Below, in pieces: positions 8,964 to 17,469 of a DNA stretch of 64,000 nucleotides. The notes below the pieces were generated by a model, which ran no database searches, had not been told where the DNA came from, and saw only the letters and a list, made by a program, of their open reading frames with translations. The position numbers were made by a program, and so were the translations under genes. Each line of letters opens with the position of its first letter. The first letter of the stretch is position 1. The stretch spans positions 62,001 to 126,000 of the forward strand of contig NZ_VOMB01000009.1 in NCBI RefSeq assembly GCF_019050325.1, in the 5' to 3' direction. This DNA comes from [Mycobacterium] fortunisiensis. GTDB lineage: Bacteria > Actinomycetota > Actinomycetes > Mycobacteriales > Mycobacteriaceae.

Positions 8964-9068
8964 GTTCGACAACCTACGCCGCCCCACCGACAACCCACGG
9001 CGATGTTCGCCGACCGTGATTTCGTCCCGGCTGCTCGAGCCAATATGCAGCCATTTTTATTCCCGAAC

Positions 9069-9362
9069 TCAGCATGCCACGTCGACATAAATTGTTTGCG
9101 AAATCACCGTGGTATTGATAGAACTGCCGCCCCGCGAATCGTGGGTGGCGTGGGTCTGTCCCTGGCGCACGCCCAGCACGGTGCAGTCCGACAGTGGCGC
9201 GGCCCCGGTGCGATTGACGATGACGTGATAACCGCTGGTCTGCAGGCTCTTGACGGTCTGTTCGGCCGACTGGGCGGTGGGGGCGGCAGCGGCGACGCCG
9301 ACGAGCAGTGATCCGGCGGTGAGGGTGCCGGCGGCAATTGTGGCGACAATATACGACTTCAT
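9069..9362 (-). CDS. Small secreted mycobacterial protein
   Basis: 97 aa. ATG 9362 gives a clean signal peptide (MKSYIVATIAAGTLTAGSLL, cleavage near AAAA/PTAQ). The mature part AEQTVKSLQTSGYHVIVNRT, then GAAPLSDCTVLGVRQGQ and a final YVDVAC, belongs to a common family of roughly 100-aa secreted mycobacterial proteins with the pattern V..L...GY.V..N..G..PLS.C.V..VR...........VYVDV.C. Two conserved cysteines may form a disulfide. Function unknown. An alternative start at 9416 would bury the signal peptide and is rejected. It is divergent from the DUF5709 gene. Confidence 0.78.
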   Translation of the reverse strand: MKSYIVATIAAGTLTAGSLLVGVAAAAPTAQSAEQTVKSLQTSGYHVIVNRTGAAPLSDCTVLGVRQGQTHATHDSRGGSSINTTVISQTIYVDVAC

Positions 9363-9468
9363 TTTTCCAACCCTTCGATCCCGGCGCCGTGAAACCGCGT
9401 TGTCGAATTGGCGCACCTATTTATGCCAATCGGAGAGTCGGGCAGAAAATTCCGCTTTTCGTGATTTT

Positions 9469-9487
9469 TTCTCAGGTTGCGCTCAGG
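9469..9487 (+). promoter_or_regulatory. MprA-like direct-repeat box upstream of the DUF5709 gene
   Basis: TTCTCAGG-TTG-CGCTCAGG, the same 8+3+8 layout and orientation as at 1114, ending 59 bp before the ATG at 9547. It may also affect the divergent secreted-protein gene (start 9362). Confidence 0.6.
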
Positions 9488-9546
9488 TGGGTACCAGTCG
9501 GTGCTTGCCCATGACGGGCGGCCGCAACCTGTGCCATCGTTGAACC

Positions 9547-9954
9547 ATGAGCGGTTCCGACGACTACAGCGTCGACGAAGACGATCAGTTGACTCAGGAG
9601 GACGCCCTGATCGACCGGGGCGTCGACGACCTGCTCGACGAGGGATACTCGCCTCCGGAACGGTGGCGTGAACCGCGGGAGCACCCGACTCTCGATGAGC
9701 AGTTGGCCGAGGAGGAACCTGACCCGGCATTGCAGCTCGACGCCACCGAGGATCCGGACGAACAGGCCGGCGACGACGAGGTCGGTGCTCAGCGCTCGGG
9801 GCGGCTGGTCGCCCCTGACGCCGGATTCGGGCCCGACGAGGAAGCCGAATTGGTCGGCACCGATGTCGGCATCGACGGCGGCGCGGCCTCGGCCGAAGAA
9901 GCCGCTGTCCACATCATCGCGGAATCCTCACCGGGTCTTGGTCCGCTGCAGTAG
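9547..9954 (+). CDS. DUF5709 acidic protein
   Basis: 135 aa, strongly acidic and without membrane segments. The N-terminal LTQEDALIDRGVDDLLDEGY and SPPERW are hallmarks of DUF5709, a family found across actinobacteria and of unknown function; repeated Asp/Glu and few hydrophobics suggest a largely disordered cytosolic protein. The ATG at 9547 begins the conserved block. The 3' end overlaps the convergent MFS gene by 27 bp. The MprA-like box upstream suggests stress-linked expression (inference). Confidence 0.82.
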   Translation: MSGSDDYSVDEDDQLTQEDALIDRGVDDLLDEGYSPPERWREPREHPTLDEQLAEEEPDPALQLDATEDPDEQAGDDEVGAQRSGRLVAPDAGFGPDEEAELVGTDVGIDGGAASAEEAAVHIIAESSPGLGPLQ

Positions 9955-11136
9955 CACCGAGACGGTGAACACCAGCAGGCCCGCGACCGCCAGCAGTGCC
10001 CCGGCAAGGGCCGGGGCGGTGTAGCCGAACCCGGCTGCGATCACCAGGCCGCCCACCCAGGCGCCGGTGGCGTTACCGATGTTGAGTGCGGAGTGGTTCA
10101 GCGCGGCGGCCAACGTCTGCGCATCGTGCGCGACGTCCATGAGCCGGGTCTGCAGCGCCGGGCCCACGGCCGAGCCGGCCACGCCGACCCCGAACAACAG
10201 CGGCAGCGCGGTCCACGGGCTGTGTGCCCCCAGCGAGAACGCCGCCAGCAGCACGGCCAGGGCACCCAGCGCGAGATAGAGCGCCCGCACCACCGAGATG
10301 TCGGCCAGTCGGCCACCGATCAGATTGCCGGCCACCATGCCGAGGCCGAACACCATGAGCGCCACCGGGACCAGTGCCCGGGGCAGCCCGGTGACGTCGG
10401 TCATCGTGGTGCTGATGTAGGTGTAGACCGCGAACATGCCGCCGAAGCCGATCATGCCGACCAGCACAGCCAGCCACACCTGGGGGCGGCGCAGGGCGCC
10501 GAGTTCGGTGAGCGGACTGGTGACGGGCATAGCGCGGAGATGGTCGGGCAGCCACCGCCACAACGCGGTGAGCGTGGCCAGGCCGATGACCACCACCAGG
10601 CCGAACGCGCTGCGCCAACCCAGCGCCTGGCCCAGCCAGGAGGCCAGCGGCACCCCGAGCACGGTCGCCACCGTCAGGCCGCACAGCACATAGGCCACCG
10701 CCTTGGCCCGGTTCTGCGGACCCATCAGGTGAGCGGCGGCCAGCGCGGCGATCCCGAAGAACGCGCCGTGGGGCAGGCCGGCGACGAACCGGGCGATCAC
10801 CAGGGTCGGGTAGCTCGGCGCCAGCATGCTGGCCACGTTGCCGAGAGTGAAGACCGCCATCAGGGTGAGCAGCAGCGCTTTGCGGGGCCAACGGGCAGTG
10901 AGCGCGGCGATCACCGGCGCACCGACGACGACGCCCAGCGCGTAGGCGGAGATGACGTGGCCCGCGGTCGGCTCGGTGATGCCGAAGCCGGCGGCGATGT
11001 CGGGCAGCAGGCCCATCGCGACGAATTCGGTGGTGCCGATGCCGAAGCCGCCGAGGGCCAGGGCGAACACCGCGAGGATGCGCACCATGGGGTCGGGCGC
11101 GACGATGGCGCGGGCACGGTCGAGGGAAGTCGTCAT
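9928..11136 (-). CDS. MFS exporter, DHA1 family (drug or sugar efflux)
   Basis: 402 aa with about 12 predicted membrane helices. Helix 1 is followed by the GIGTTEFVAMGLLPDIAAGF motif typical of the AraJ/CmlA-like DHA1 group (chloramphenicol- and sugar-efflux type), and RWPRKALLLTLMAVFTLGN is the usual loop 2-3 motif A region. It should export a small hydrophobic compound by proton antiport; the substrate is unknown. The start is the ATG at 11136 (MTTSLDRARAI). Its 3' end overlaps the convergent DUF5709 gene. Confidence 0.88.
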   Translation of the reverse strand: MTTSLDRARAIVAPDPMVRILAVFALALGGFGIGTTEFVAMGLLPDIAAGFGITEPTAGHVISAYALGVVVGAPVIAALTARWPRKALLLTLMAVFTLGNVASMLAPSYPTLVIARFVAGLPHGAFFGIAALAAAHLMGPQNRAKAVAYVLCGLTVATVLGVPLASWLGQALGWRSAFGLVVVIGLATLTALWRWLPDHLRAMPVTSPLTELGALRRPQVWLAVLVGMIGFGGMFAVYTYISTTMTDVTGLPRALVPVALMVFGLGMVAGNLIGGRLADISVVRALYLALGALAVLLAAFSLGAHSPWTALPLLFGVGVAGSAVGPALQTRLMDVAHDAQTLAAALNHSALNIGNATGAWVGGLVIAAGFGYTAPALAGALLAVAGLLVFTVSVLLQRTKTR

Positions 11137-11256
11137 TCGCAGGCTTTCCGAGGGGTCGTGGACTGGAGCTCTCGGACAGCGTTGGCGAGAACGGCGGGTG
11201 CAACGCTAACGGGGCGGGCTGTGTTCCCTCAAACTTGATCGAACCGCCGGTTCAGC

Positions 11257-11319
11257 CCGCCGCTTTCCACACCGGGGCTGTTGATCTTCGCGGGGCACGA
11301 CCCAGGCGCAGAAAACGGC
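11257..11319. repeat. Intergenic palindromic repeat, copy A
   Basis: Imperfect inverted repeat with arms starting CGCCGCTTTCCACACCGGGG and (reverse complement) CGCCGTTTTCTGCGCCTGGG, 33 bp 3' of the flavin-oxidoreductase gene. It belongs to the family of seven described under findings. Confidence 0.7.
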
Positions 11320-11351
11320 GCGGCGAAGGTAAGGCCCGCGAAGGGCAGCGG

Positions 11352-12218
11352 CTATACCTTGGCGATGACGTTCTCGGCGAACTTCTCCAGGTGGCGGATC
11401 TTGCGGTCGAGCGGCTCGGTGTCGTCACCCATGATGTAGGGCAGCCGGAAGCCGACGATCACATCGGTGACGCCCTTGTCCTCCAGGCGCTTGATGCCGT
11501 CGAGGGTGAAGGCGTCGCCGGAGATCACGTGGATTTGGAAATCGTCGGTCCGGCCTTCCTCTTCTCGGATCTGATTGAGCCGGGTCAGCAGCTGGTCGAG
11601 CTCCTCGGGACTGCCGCCGCCGTGCATCCAGCCGTCGTTGCGCGCGGCCCGGCGCAGGGCGGCCTCGGCGTGCCCGCCGACGAGGATCGACACCGGTTTC
11701 GACGGTGCCGGCGTCATCTTGGTCTTGGGGATGTCGTAGAACTCGCCGTGGTACTCGAAGTAGTCCCCACTGGTCAGCCCGCGGATGATGTCGATGCACT
11801 CGTCCATCCGCTTGCCGCGTCGCGCGAACGGCACGCCCATCAACTCGTAGTCCTCGGGCCACGGGCTGGTGCCCACGCCGAGCCCCAGCCGGTTGTCGAA
11901 CAGGGCGTTGAGCGAGCCGACCTGTTTGGCCACCAGGGCCGGGGGCCGGATCGGCAGCTTGAGCACGAAGAAGTTGAAATGGAGCGTTGTGGTGGCGGCA
12001 CACAGTGCCGAGGCCAGCACGACGGCTTCGACAAATGCCTTGCCGTCCAGGAACTCCCGGTTGCCGTCCGGGGTGTACGGGTACTTCGAGTCGGATTCGA
12101 ACGGGTAGGCGACGCTGTCGGCAATCGTCATCGCGTGGTAGCCCGCCGCCTCGGCGGCCTGGGCCAACGGGATGTAGTAGGTGGGATCGGTCATGGCTTC
12201 GGCATAGGTGAACCGCAT
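11352..12218 (-). CDS. LLM-class F420-dependent oxidoreductase (Rv0940c-like)
   Basis: 288-aa luciferase-like TIM-barrel protein. Characteristic segments: AYPFESDSKYPYTPDGNREF, LGLGVGTSPWPEDYELMGVP and LVGGHAEAALRRAARNDGW, the last being the cofactor-phosphate region of the family. Such mycobacterial proteins usually use F420H2; the substrate is unknown. The ATG at 12218 is chosen: a TAGTGT -10 hexamer lies 7 bp upstream, so the mRNA is probably leaderless, and a KstR-type palindrome overlaps that promoter. This points to a role in sterol or lipid breakdown (inference). The gene order relative to LigD matches Rv0940c. Confidence 0.85.
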   Translation of the reverse strand: MRFTYAEAMTDPTYYIPLAQAAEAAGYHAMTIADSVAYPFESDSKYPYTPDGNREFLDGKAFVEAVVLASALCAATTTLHFNFFVLKLPIRPPALVAKQVGSLNALFDNRLGLGVGTSPWPEDYELMGVPFARRGKRMDECIDIIRGLTSGDYFEYHGEFYDIPKTKMTPAPSKPVSILVGGHAEAALRRAARNDGWMHGGGSPEELDQLLTRLNQIREEEGRTDDFQIHVISGDAFTLDGIKRLEDKGVTDVIVGFRLPYIMGDDTEPLDRKIRHLEKFAENVIAKV

Positions 12219-12227
12219 GCCGTACAC

Positions 12228-12245
12228 ACTAGAACGTGTTCTAGT
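12228..12245. promoter_or_regulatory. KstR-type operator (perfect 8-2-8 palindrome)
   Basis: ACTAGAACGTGTTCTAGT; its core TAGAACGTGTTCTA fits the published KstR consensus TnnAACnnGTTnnA exactly. It ends 10 bp before the ATG at 12218 and overlaps the presumed -10 (TAGTGT on the minus strand), an ideal repressor position. Confidence 0.75.
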
Positions 12246-12273
12246 TCGGTGGGGCCGATCGGGCGATCACTGC

Positions 12274-13530
12274 TCAGCCTGCGACGCTGACGTCGGACGT
12301 GCCGGCGCCGTCCAACTCGAACGGCGGTTCCCCGACACCGGCGATCGAGTGCGTGCCCTGCGAGGTGCGCTCGGTGATGCGGGCGTCGACGGTGCGGGTG
12401 CCGATGCTGATCCGCACCGGCCCCGGCGTGACAGCCTCCGGGGCATCGAGAATTGTTCCGCGCCAATGGAACCGGCCGTCGATCGGGTCGAGGTGTCCGG
12501 TCAGCCGTACGTGCACCCGGCGGTCCTGGTCACCGTTGTCGAGGACGGCGAACCCGTCGTACACCTCTTCGGTGAGGTCGGCACCGGCCTCGGCAGCTCC
12601 GGCGGTCAGGGCCCGCGGGGTGCGGGCCGGCAGGAACCCGGCGCGGCGCCACATCCGGCGTCCGATCCGACCCATCAACCCGACCTCTTCGAGAAACGCG
12701 GCCAGCGGGGCGAATCCGGAGATCTGCACCTCGCGACGGTGCGCACTGGCTCGGGCCATCCGGCGGGCGGCGCGGGCATCGAGGCCGACGCGGGCGTACT
12801 GCACCTTGTTGGTGAACAGGTAGCGGAAGAAGTAGCCGCCGACGCCGTTGAGGTTGGCCACCCAGACTCGTTTGTACCAGGGCATCGACGGGATGCGCTT
12901 ACGCAGGCCGTCGCGGGCGAACTGGATGTGGCGGGCTTCCTCGGTGACGTGGATGCGCATGAGCCGCTGGACCATCGGCTGCAACTCGGGGTCGTCCATC
13001 ATCTGGCGCTGCAGCGAGTCGAAGATCTCCTCGCCGACGAGCGCGGCCACCCATAGCACCGAGCCGCGGAAGAAGAACGGCAGCGTGTTGATGATCATGC
13101 GCTGGTAGAGCCGCGGACGCACCGGCTTGGCGTCCATCTTGTCGATGGCCTTGCCGAACATCACCATGTGGCGGGTCTCGTCGCCGAGTTCGGTGAGCTC
13201 GTAGTGCGTGGACGCCGACGTCGGGTCCTGGTGCATCATCTTGCGCAGCAGCGACTGGTTGAGGATGTTCTCGAACCAGATGCCGGCCGAGAGCGTGTTG
13301 GCCAGCTCTTGGCGGGACAGCTCGATCTGTTCGGCGCGGGACATGCTGTCCCACAGCGGCGTTCCGTACAGCGACACGATCCGCGGCGGCAGGAAGAACT
13401 TGTCCGGATCCAGTGGTGCAGCCCAGTCGATGTCGACGACGGGCGCGTAGGACTTACGCACCGAGCCCTTGAGTAGGCGCTCGGAGAATGCGTCCCGCGA
13501 ACTCGCCGTGGGTCTGACCGAAGCTGTCAC
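12274..13530 (-). CDS. AurF-like diiron oxygenase with C-terminal DUF4873 domain
   Basis: 418 aa. Residues about 1-300 resemble the AurF family of ferritin-like N-oxygenases; iron-ligand helices are visible as WFENILNQ, ELGDETRHMVMFGKA and VTEEARHIQFARDG (ExxH pattern). Residues about 320-418, with DGFAVLDNGDQDRRVHVRLT and GHLDPIDGRFHWRGTI, look like DUF4873, a small beta domain often found fused to oxygenases in mycobacteria. Substrate unknown. GTG 13530 is the start; GAAGGGA lies about 13 bp upstream. The divergent region to cobF holds two palindromes. Confidence 0.8.
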   Translation of the reverse strand: MTASVRPTASSRDAFSERLLKGSVRKSYAPVVDIDWAAPLDPDKFFLPPRIVSLYGTPLWDSMSRAEQIELSRQELANTLSAGIWFENILNQSLLRKMMHQDPTSASTHYELTELGDETRHMVMFGKAIDKMDAKPVRPRLYQRMIINTLPFFFRGSVLWVAALVGEEIFDSLQRQMMDDPELQPMVQRLMRIHVTEEARHIQFARDGLRKRIPSMPWYKRVWVANLNGVGGYFFRYLFTNKVQYARVGLDARAARRMARASAHRREVQISGFAPLAAFLEEVGLMGRIGRRMWRRAGFLPARTPRALTAGAAEAGADLTEEVYDGFAVLDNGDQDRRVHVRLTGHLDPIDGRFHWRGTILDAPEAVTPGPVRISIGTRTVDARITERTSQGTHSIAGVGEPPFELDGAGTSDVSVAG

Positions 13531-13595
13531 CGTTGACGTCCCTTCGTTGCGGTTCCCCCTGTTTCGACGTTAGGTACCGACAATGGGTGATGTCA

Positions 13596-13627
13596 ATACC
13601 CCGGGTATCGGATACTTCGGGTACCCG
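13596..13627. promoter_or_regulatory. Paired palindromes between the diiron oxygenase gene and cobF
   Basis: ATACCCCGGGTAT (13596-13608) and CGGGTACCCG (13618-13627), centres about 20 bp apart, in the 122-bp divergent intergenic region. Both contain GGTA/TACC half-sites, so a dimeric regulator is plausible; none is identified. Confidence 0.4.
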
Positions 13628-13652
13628 GTTTCGGTTCGGTTAACCTTCGTCT

Positions 13653-14414
13653 GTGCGTCGCATCCACGTCATCGGAATCGGGGCCGGTGACCCTGACTTC
13701 GTCACAGTCCAGGCCATTTCCGCGCTCAACGACACCCAGGTGTTCTTCGCGATGGACAAGGGCCCGCGCCGCGGCACCGACACCGATGACCTGGTCGCGG
13801 TGCGCAAGCTGATCTGCGACCGTTTTATCACCGAGCCCGGCTACCGGTTCGTCGAATTGGTGGATCCACCGCGGGCGGCGGCCGATGACGCGACGGGCTA
13901 TCGCCAGGTGGTGGCGGACTGGCACGCCGAGCGCGCCCGGATCTGGGCCCAGGCCATCGAGACCGAGCTCGGGCCGGACGGCACCGGGGCCTTCCTGGCC
14001 TGGGGTGACCCGTCGCTGTATGACAGCACGCTGCGTGTCCTGGACCGGGTGGCCGAACACGTCGAGTTCACCTACGACGTCATCCCGGGCATCACCGCGA
14101 TCCAGGTCTTGACCGCGCGTCATCGCATCCCGCTCAACGACGTCGGCGAACCGGTGCTGATCACCACCGGGCGTCAGTTGCGGGAGCGCGGCTTGTCCGG
14201 CAGCGCCGTGGTGATGCTCGACGCGGACTGTTCGTTCCAGCAGTGCCCGCCGCAGACCCGGATCTGGTGGGGCGCCTATCTCGGCACGCCGGACGAGTTG
14301 CTCTACGCGGGCACGGTCGGTGAAGTCGGCGACGAAATCGTTGCTGCGCGTACCGAAGCCCGAACACGCCACGGCTGGATCATGGACACATACCTGCTGC
14401 GCTCGGCAGACTGA
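13653..14414 (+). CDS. cobF: Precorrin-6A synthase (deacetylating) CobF
   Basis: 253-aa SAM-dependent C1-methyltransferase of aerobic cobalamin synthesis, converting precorrin-5 to precorrin-6A with loss of acetate. The N-terminal HVIGIGAGDPDFVTVQA is the SAM-binding GxGxGDPD motif of the corrinoid methylase fold; AFLAWGDPSLYDSTLRVLDR and DVIPGITAIQVLTARHRIPL are further family motifs. Length is normal. No other cob gene is nearby. GTG 13653 starts just before the motif. CobF is well known to be missing in most of the M. tuberculosis complex, so its presence supports an environmental mycobacterium. Confidence 0.93.
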   Translation: MRRIHVIGIGAGDPDFVTVQAISALNDTQVFFAMDKGPRRGTDTDDLVAVRKLICDRFITEPGYRFVELVDPPRAAADDATGYRQVVADWHAERARIWAQAIETELGPDGTGAFLAWGDPSLYDSTLRVLDRVAEHVEFTYDVIPGITAIQVLTARHRIPLNDVGEPVLITTGRQLRERGLSGSAVVMLDADCSFQQCPPQTRIWWGAYLGTPDELLYAGTVGEVGDEIVAARTEARTRHGWIMDTYLLRSAD

Positions 14415-14420
14415 TCACCC

Positions 14421-14804
14421 ATGAGCTCATTTCTCCTGCGCGCTGCGGTAACCGGATTCGCACTCTGGGTGGTCACTCTCGTGGTGCCGGGAATCGGTTT
14501 CATCGGCGGTGATTCGGCCATCGCGCGGGTCGGCATCATCTTCGTCGTCGCGGTGATCTTCGGTCTGGTCAACGCGGTCATCAAGCCGATCGTGCAGATC
14601 CTGTCGATTCCGCTGTACATCCTCACGCTGGGCCTGATCCACATCGTGATCAATGCCCTGATGCTGTGGATCACGTCCTGGATCACCGACAACACCACCG
14701 GCTGGGGTCTGCACATCGACCAGTTCTGGTGGACGGCGATCTGGGCGGCCATCGTGCTGTCGCTGGTGAGCTGGCTACTGTCGTTCGTCAAGAACCTCGC
14801 GTAG
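14421..14804 (+). CDS. Phage-holin-like 4-TM membrane protein
   Basis: 127 aa with four predicted membrane helices (about 10-30, 37-57, 62-84, 100-122). The pattern LVNAVIKPIVQILSIPLYIL and TLGLIHIVINALML is that of the mycobacterial 4-TM 'phage holin family' (holin superfamily IV), widespread in bacterial chromosomes and not evidence of prophage. It starts 6 bp after cobF and is probably co-transcribed. Its end overlaps the convergent FUSC gene by 30 bp. Function unknown. Confidence 0.85.
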   Translation: MSSFLLRAAVTGFALWVVTLVVPGIGFIGGDSAIARVGIIFVVAVIFGLVNAVIKPIVQILSIPLYILTLGLIHIVINALMLWITSWITDNTTGWGLHIDQFWWTAIWAAIVLSLVSWLLSFVKNLA

Positions 14805-16529
14805 CGCACCGGCCTGCTCGCGCAGGGCGGCGGCGGTGTCACGGGCGGCCGCGGTGTCGCCGTCGTGCTCGAGCGCCCAGCAGGCCGCCAGCGCGCGGTA
14901 GGCGAGTTGTTCGGCGGTCACCACCGTCGGCCACATGCGTTCGGCCGCAACGCGTTGCGTGGCCGATCCGCCGATCTCGGTGTCGTAGGCGGGCAGCAAC
15001 GCCATCGCGCGGAGCTGCAGGTCCCGGCGGTCGACGCGGGCGGCCGCGGTGGTGGCCGCACCGGTGCCGAGGTGATCGACCGTGGCGGTGACGGCGTCGA
15101 GCGCGGCGGTGATCGCCGCGGACAGTCCGGTGGGCCGTCGCAGCCGCTGCGTGGACCAATACACGAAAAGCGCCACTGCGCAACCGATCAGGGTGTCCAG
15201 ACCGCGGGCCAGCAAGATTTCGCCGAGGTTGGCCACGGCGGTCCCGCCCGAGGCGATCGTGAGGGCTGCGGGCGTGATGAACACGACCGCCAGTGTGTAA
15301 TTGCGCACCACGTACATCTCGATGACGAACTGCAGCACCCCGATGGTCACGGCCAGCCACACCCCCTGGGGGTGCAGCGCCAGGATGGCCCCGGCCAGGC
15401 CCAGCCCGAGCCAGGTGCCCAGGGCGCGTTCGATGCTGCGCACCACGGTCCGTAGCCAGTCGAAGCCCTGGTGCAGCATCAGGACCGCGGCGGCCATTGC
15501 CCAATAGGCGTGGTCCATCGTCAACGCTTGTGAGATCGGCCCGGCGATGGCGCCCGAGATCGCCACCGCGATGCCGACCCGGAGCGCCAGTTGCAGCGAC
15601 ACCGAGCCGGGGGTCAGGGCGCTACGCAGCAGCTGCACCGCGCTGGGCCGGCCGAGCGGAACCCCTTCGGCGCCATGCTCGTCGGTGATGGCATCGGCGG
15701 GCACCGTGGCGAGGTGGCGGGCCATGGCGGCGCCGTCGGGCGGTGGCGGGCTTCCGGCGTCGGCCGCGCGCATCGCGGCGGCGAACAACGCATGCAGCCG
15801 GCGGTTCACGATCCGCAGGCGATACAGCGCCCGGTCCGGGGCGGGCTGCACCGGCTGGAACGTCACCAGTGTCACCCAGGCGGTGTGCAGCAGCAGGGCG
15901 GCACGATGCCGGTTGTCGGCCTCGGTGGCGGGTTCGCCACCGATGCTGTCGATGTAGCTGGCGACCGCCGTGGCGGCCGCGGCCACGGCGGCCTTCTCGG
16001 GTCCGCGCGGTTGCACCAGGGCCCCGGCCATGTGGGCGCACCAGGCGAAGGCGCCGCCGGCCAACACCAATGCCGCCATGTGACCGGGGCTCAGGTGGGC
16101 GGTGCCCGGGGCGCCGGTGCCTGCCGCGCAGGCCAACACGAACATGTAGGCGCCGGGTGGCCCGACCGAGAGCGCGCGGCAGACGAAGACGGCCACCATC
16201 GCGATCGCGGTCACGACCACCACGCCGAGCCACACCGATCGGGCGGCCCAATCGCCCAGTGCCACCGCGGCGGCGAACGACACCGCGACGACTCCCAGAT
16301 AGGCGCCGCGGTTGAGATAGGGGCGGCCGCTGCCGTACAGCGAGGTGAAGCCGCCGATCGTGGCGATCAGGCCGGCGGCGGTGTCACCGGCGGCCCAGCC
16401 GATCAGAACCGGTACCGCCATGCAGATTCCGGCCCGCAGCGCGAATGGCCAGCGCCGCGGCACGCTGTTGATCACGAAGATCTGCCGTATTGGACTGCTG
16501 GTCGGTCTGGGCGCAGGCCGGTCGGACAT
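14775..16529 (-). CDS. FUSC-family membrane transporter
   Basis: 584 aa. Two blocks of predicted membrane helices (about residues 25-180 and 330-460) are separated by a soluble loop, and there is a C-terminal cytosolic domain: the layout of FUSC proteins related to aromatic-acid (AaeB) and fusaric-acid exporters. ALTMDHAYWAMAAAVLMLHQ and SIERALGTWLGLGLAGAIL fit the second FUSC block. Substrate unknown. ATG 16529 (MSDRPAPRP) is chosen; an in-frame extension to 16571 would overlap the divergent glycosylase start. Confidence 0.82.
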   Translation of the reverse strand: MSDRPAPRPTSSPIRQIFVINSVPRRWPFALRAGICMAVPVLIGWAAGDTAAGLIATIGGFTSLYGSGRPYLNRGAYLGVVAVSFAAAVALGDWAARSVWLGVVVVTAIAMVAVFVCRALSVGPPGAYMFVLACAAGTGAPGTAHLSPGHMAALVLAGGAFAWCAHMAGALVQPRGPEKAAVAAAATAVASYIDSIGGEPATEADNRHRAALLLHTAWVTLVTFQPVQPAPDRALYRLRIVNRRLHALFAAAMRAADAGSPPPPDGAAMARHLATVPADAITDEHGAEGVPLGRPSAVQLLRSALTPGSVSLQLALRVGIAVAISGAIAGPISQALTMDHAYWAMAAAVLMLHQGFDWLRTVVRSIERALGTWLGLGLAGAILALHPQGVWLAVTIGVLQFVIEMYVVRNYTLAVVFITPAALTIASGGTAVANLGEILLARGLDTLIGCAVALFVYWSTQRLRRPTGLSAAITAALDAVTATVDHLGTGAATTAAARVDRRDLQLRAMALLPAYDTEIGGSATQRVAAERMWPTVVTAEQLAYRALAACWALEHDGDTAAARDTAAALREQAGALREVLDERQ

Positions 16530-16569
16530 GTCTACAGCATGCGCGGCGTTCGGCTGACACACTGGAGCC

Positions 16570-17424
16570 ATGCCCGAACTGCCCGAGGTCGAGGCACTGG
16601 CCGATTACCTGCGTCGGCACGCCGTGGGTCGGATCGTCAGCCGGATCGACGTCGCGGCGTTGTCGGTGCTCAAGACTTTCGATCCGCCGATCACCGCTTT
16701 GCATGGCCAGACCGTCACCGGCGCCGAGCGCTGGGGCAAGTACCTGGGTCTGGAGGTTGGTCCATGGCATCTGATCACGCACCTGTCCCGGGCGGGGTGG
16801 TTGCGTTGGTCGGACAAGTTGGCGACGACGCCGCTCAAGCCGGGCAAGGGGCCGATCGCCCTGCGGGTACACCTTGGGGAAGGCCAGGGTTTCGACCTGA
16901 CCGAGGCCGGCACCCAGAAACGGTTGGCGGTGTGGGTGGTCGGCGATCCGCTCGACGTGCCGCAGATTGCCGCACTCGGCCCGGATGCGCTGTCGCTGGA
17001 TGCTTCGGGGCTGGCGGAGGTGCTGGCCGGCCAGAGTGGACGGATCAAGACGGTGATCACCGACCAGAAGGTGATCGCGGGGATCGGCAACGCCTACAGC
17101 GACGAGATCCTGCACGTGGCCAAGCTCTCGCCGTTCGCCACCGCGGGCAAGCTGACCGACGCCCAGCTTTCGGCCCTGCACGACGCGATGATCTCGGTGC
17201 TCACCGATGCGGTGACGCGTTCGGTGGGTCAGCAGGCCGCGACGCTCAAGGGGGAGAAGCGGTCTGGGCTGCGGGTGCACGCCCGCACCGGGCTGCCGTG
17301 TCCGGTGTGTGGTGACACGGTGCGGGAGGTGTCGTTCGCGGACAAGTCGTTCCAGTACTGCCCGACGTGTCAGACCGGCGGCAAGGTGCTGGCCGACCGC
17401 CGGATGTCGCGTCTGCTCAAGTAG
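16570..17424 (+). CDS. Fpg/Nei-family DNA glycosylase (Rv0944-like)
   Basis: 284 aa. It begins MPELPEVEAL, so Pro1 (after Met removal) and Glu2, the Schiff-base and lyase residues, are intact. The helix-two-turn-helix region reads DQKVIAGIGNAYSDEILHVA, and the C-terminal zinc finger has CPVC and CPTC pairs. M. tuberculosis Rv0944 is its positional counterpart; I recall Rv0944 described as Fpg-like, but here both the active site and zinc finger are present. It should excise oxidised purines or pyrimidines and nick abasic sites. Confidence 0.92.
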   Translation: MPELPEVEALADYLRRHAVGRIVSRIDVAALSVLKTFDPPITALHGQTVTGAERWGKYLGLEVGPWHLITHLSRAGWLRWSDKLATTPLKPGKGPIALRVHLGEGQGFDLTEAGTQKRLAVWVVGDPLDVPQIAALGPDALSLDASGLAEVLAGQSGRIKTVITDQKVIAGIGNAYSDEILHVAKLSPFATAGKLTDAQLSALHDAMISVLTDAVTRSVGQQAATLKGEKRSGLRVHARTGLPCPVCGDTVREVSFADKSFQYCPTCQTGGKVLADRRMSRLLK

Positions 17425-17436
17425 TGGTCCGCATTT

Positions 17437-17463
17437 TTGACAGTTGTCTAACTCGGTTATCCT
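17437..17463 (+). promoter_or_regulatory. Promoter of a leaderless mRNA for the SDR gene
   Basis: TTGACA at 17437-17442 and TATCCT at 17458-17463 (15-bp spacer). The ATG at 17470 lies 7 bp after the -10, where transcription would start, and there is no ribosome site. This fits the frequent leaderless genes of mycobacteria. Confidence 0.55.
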
Positions 17464-17469
17464 GCTGCG

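Noticed and set aside
14421-14804. Prophage signal from the holin-like gene
   Set aside because: This 4-TM family is common on mycobacterial chromosomes and no other phage gene is present.
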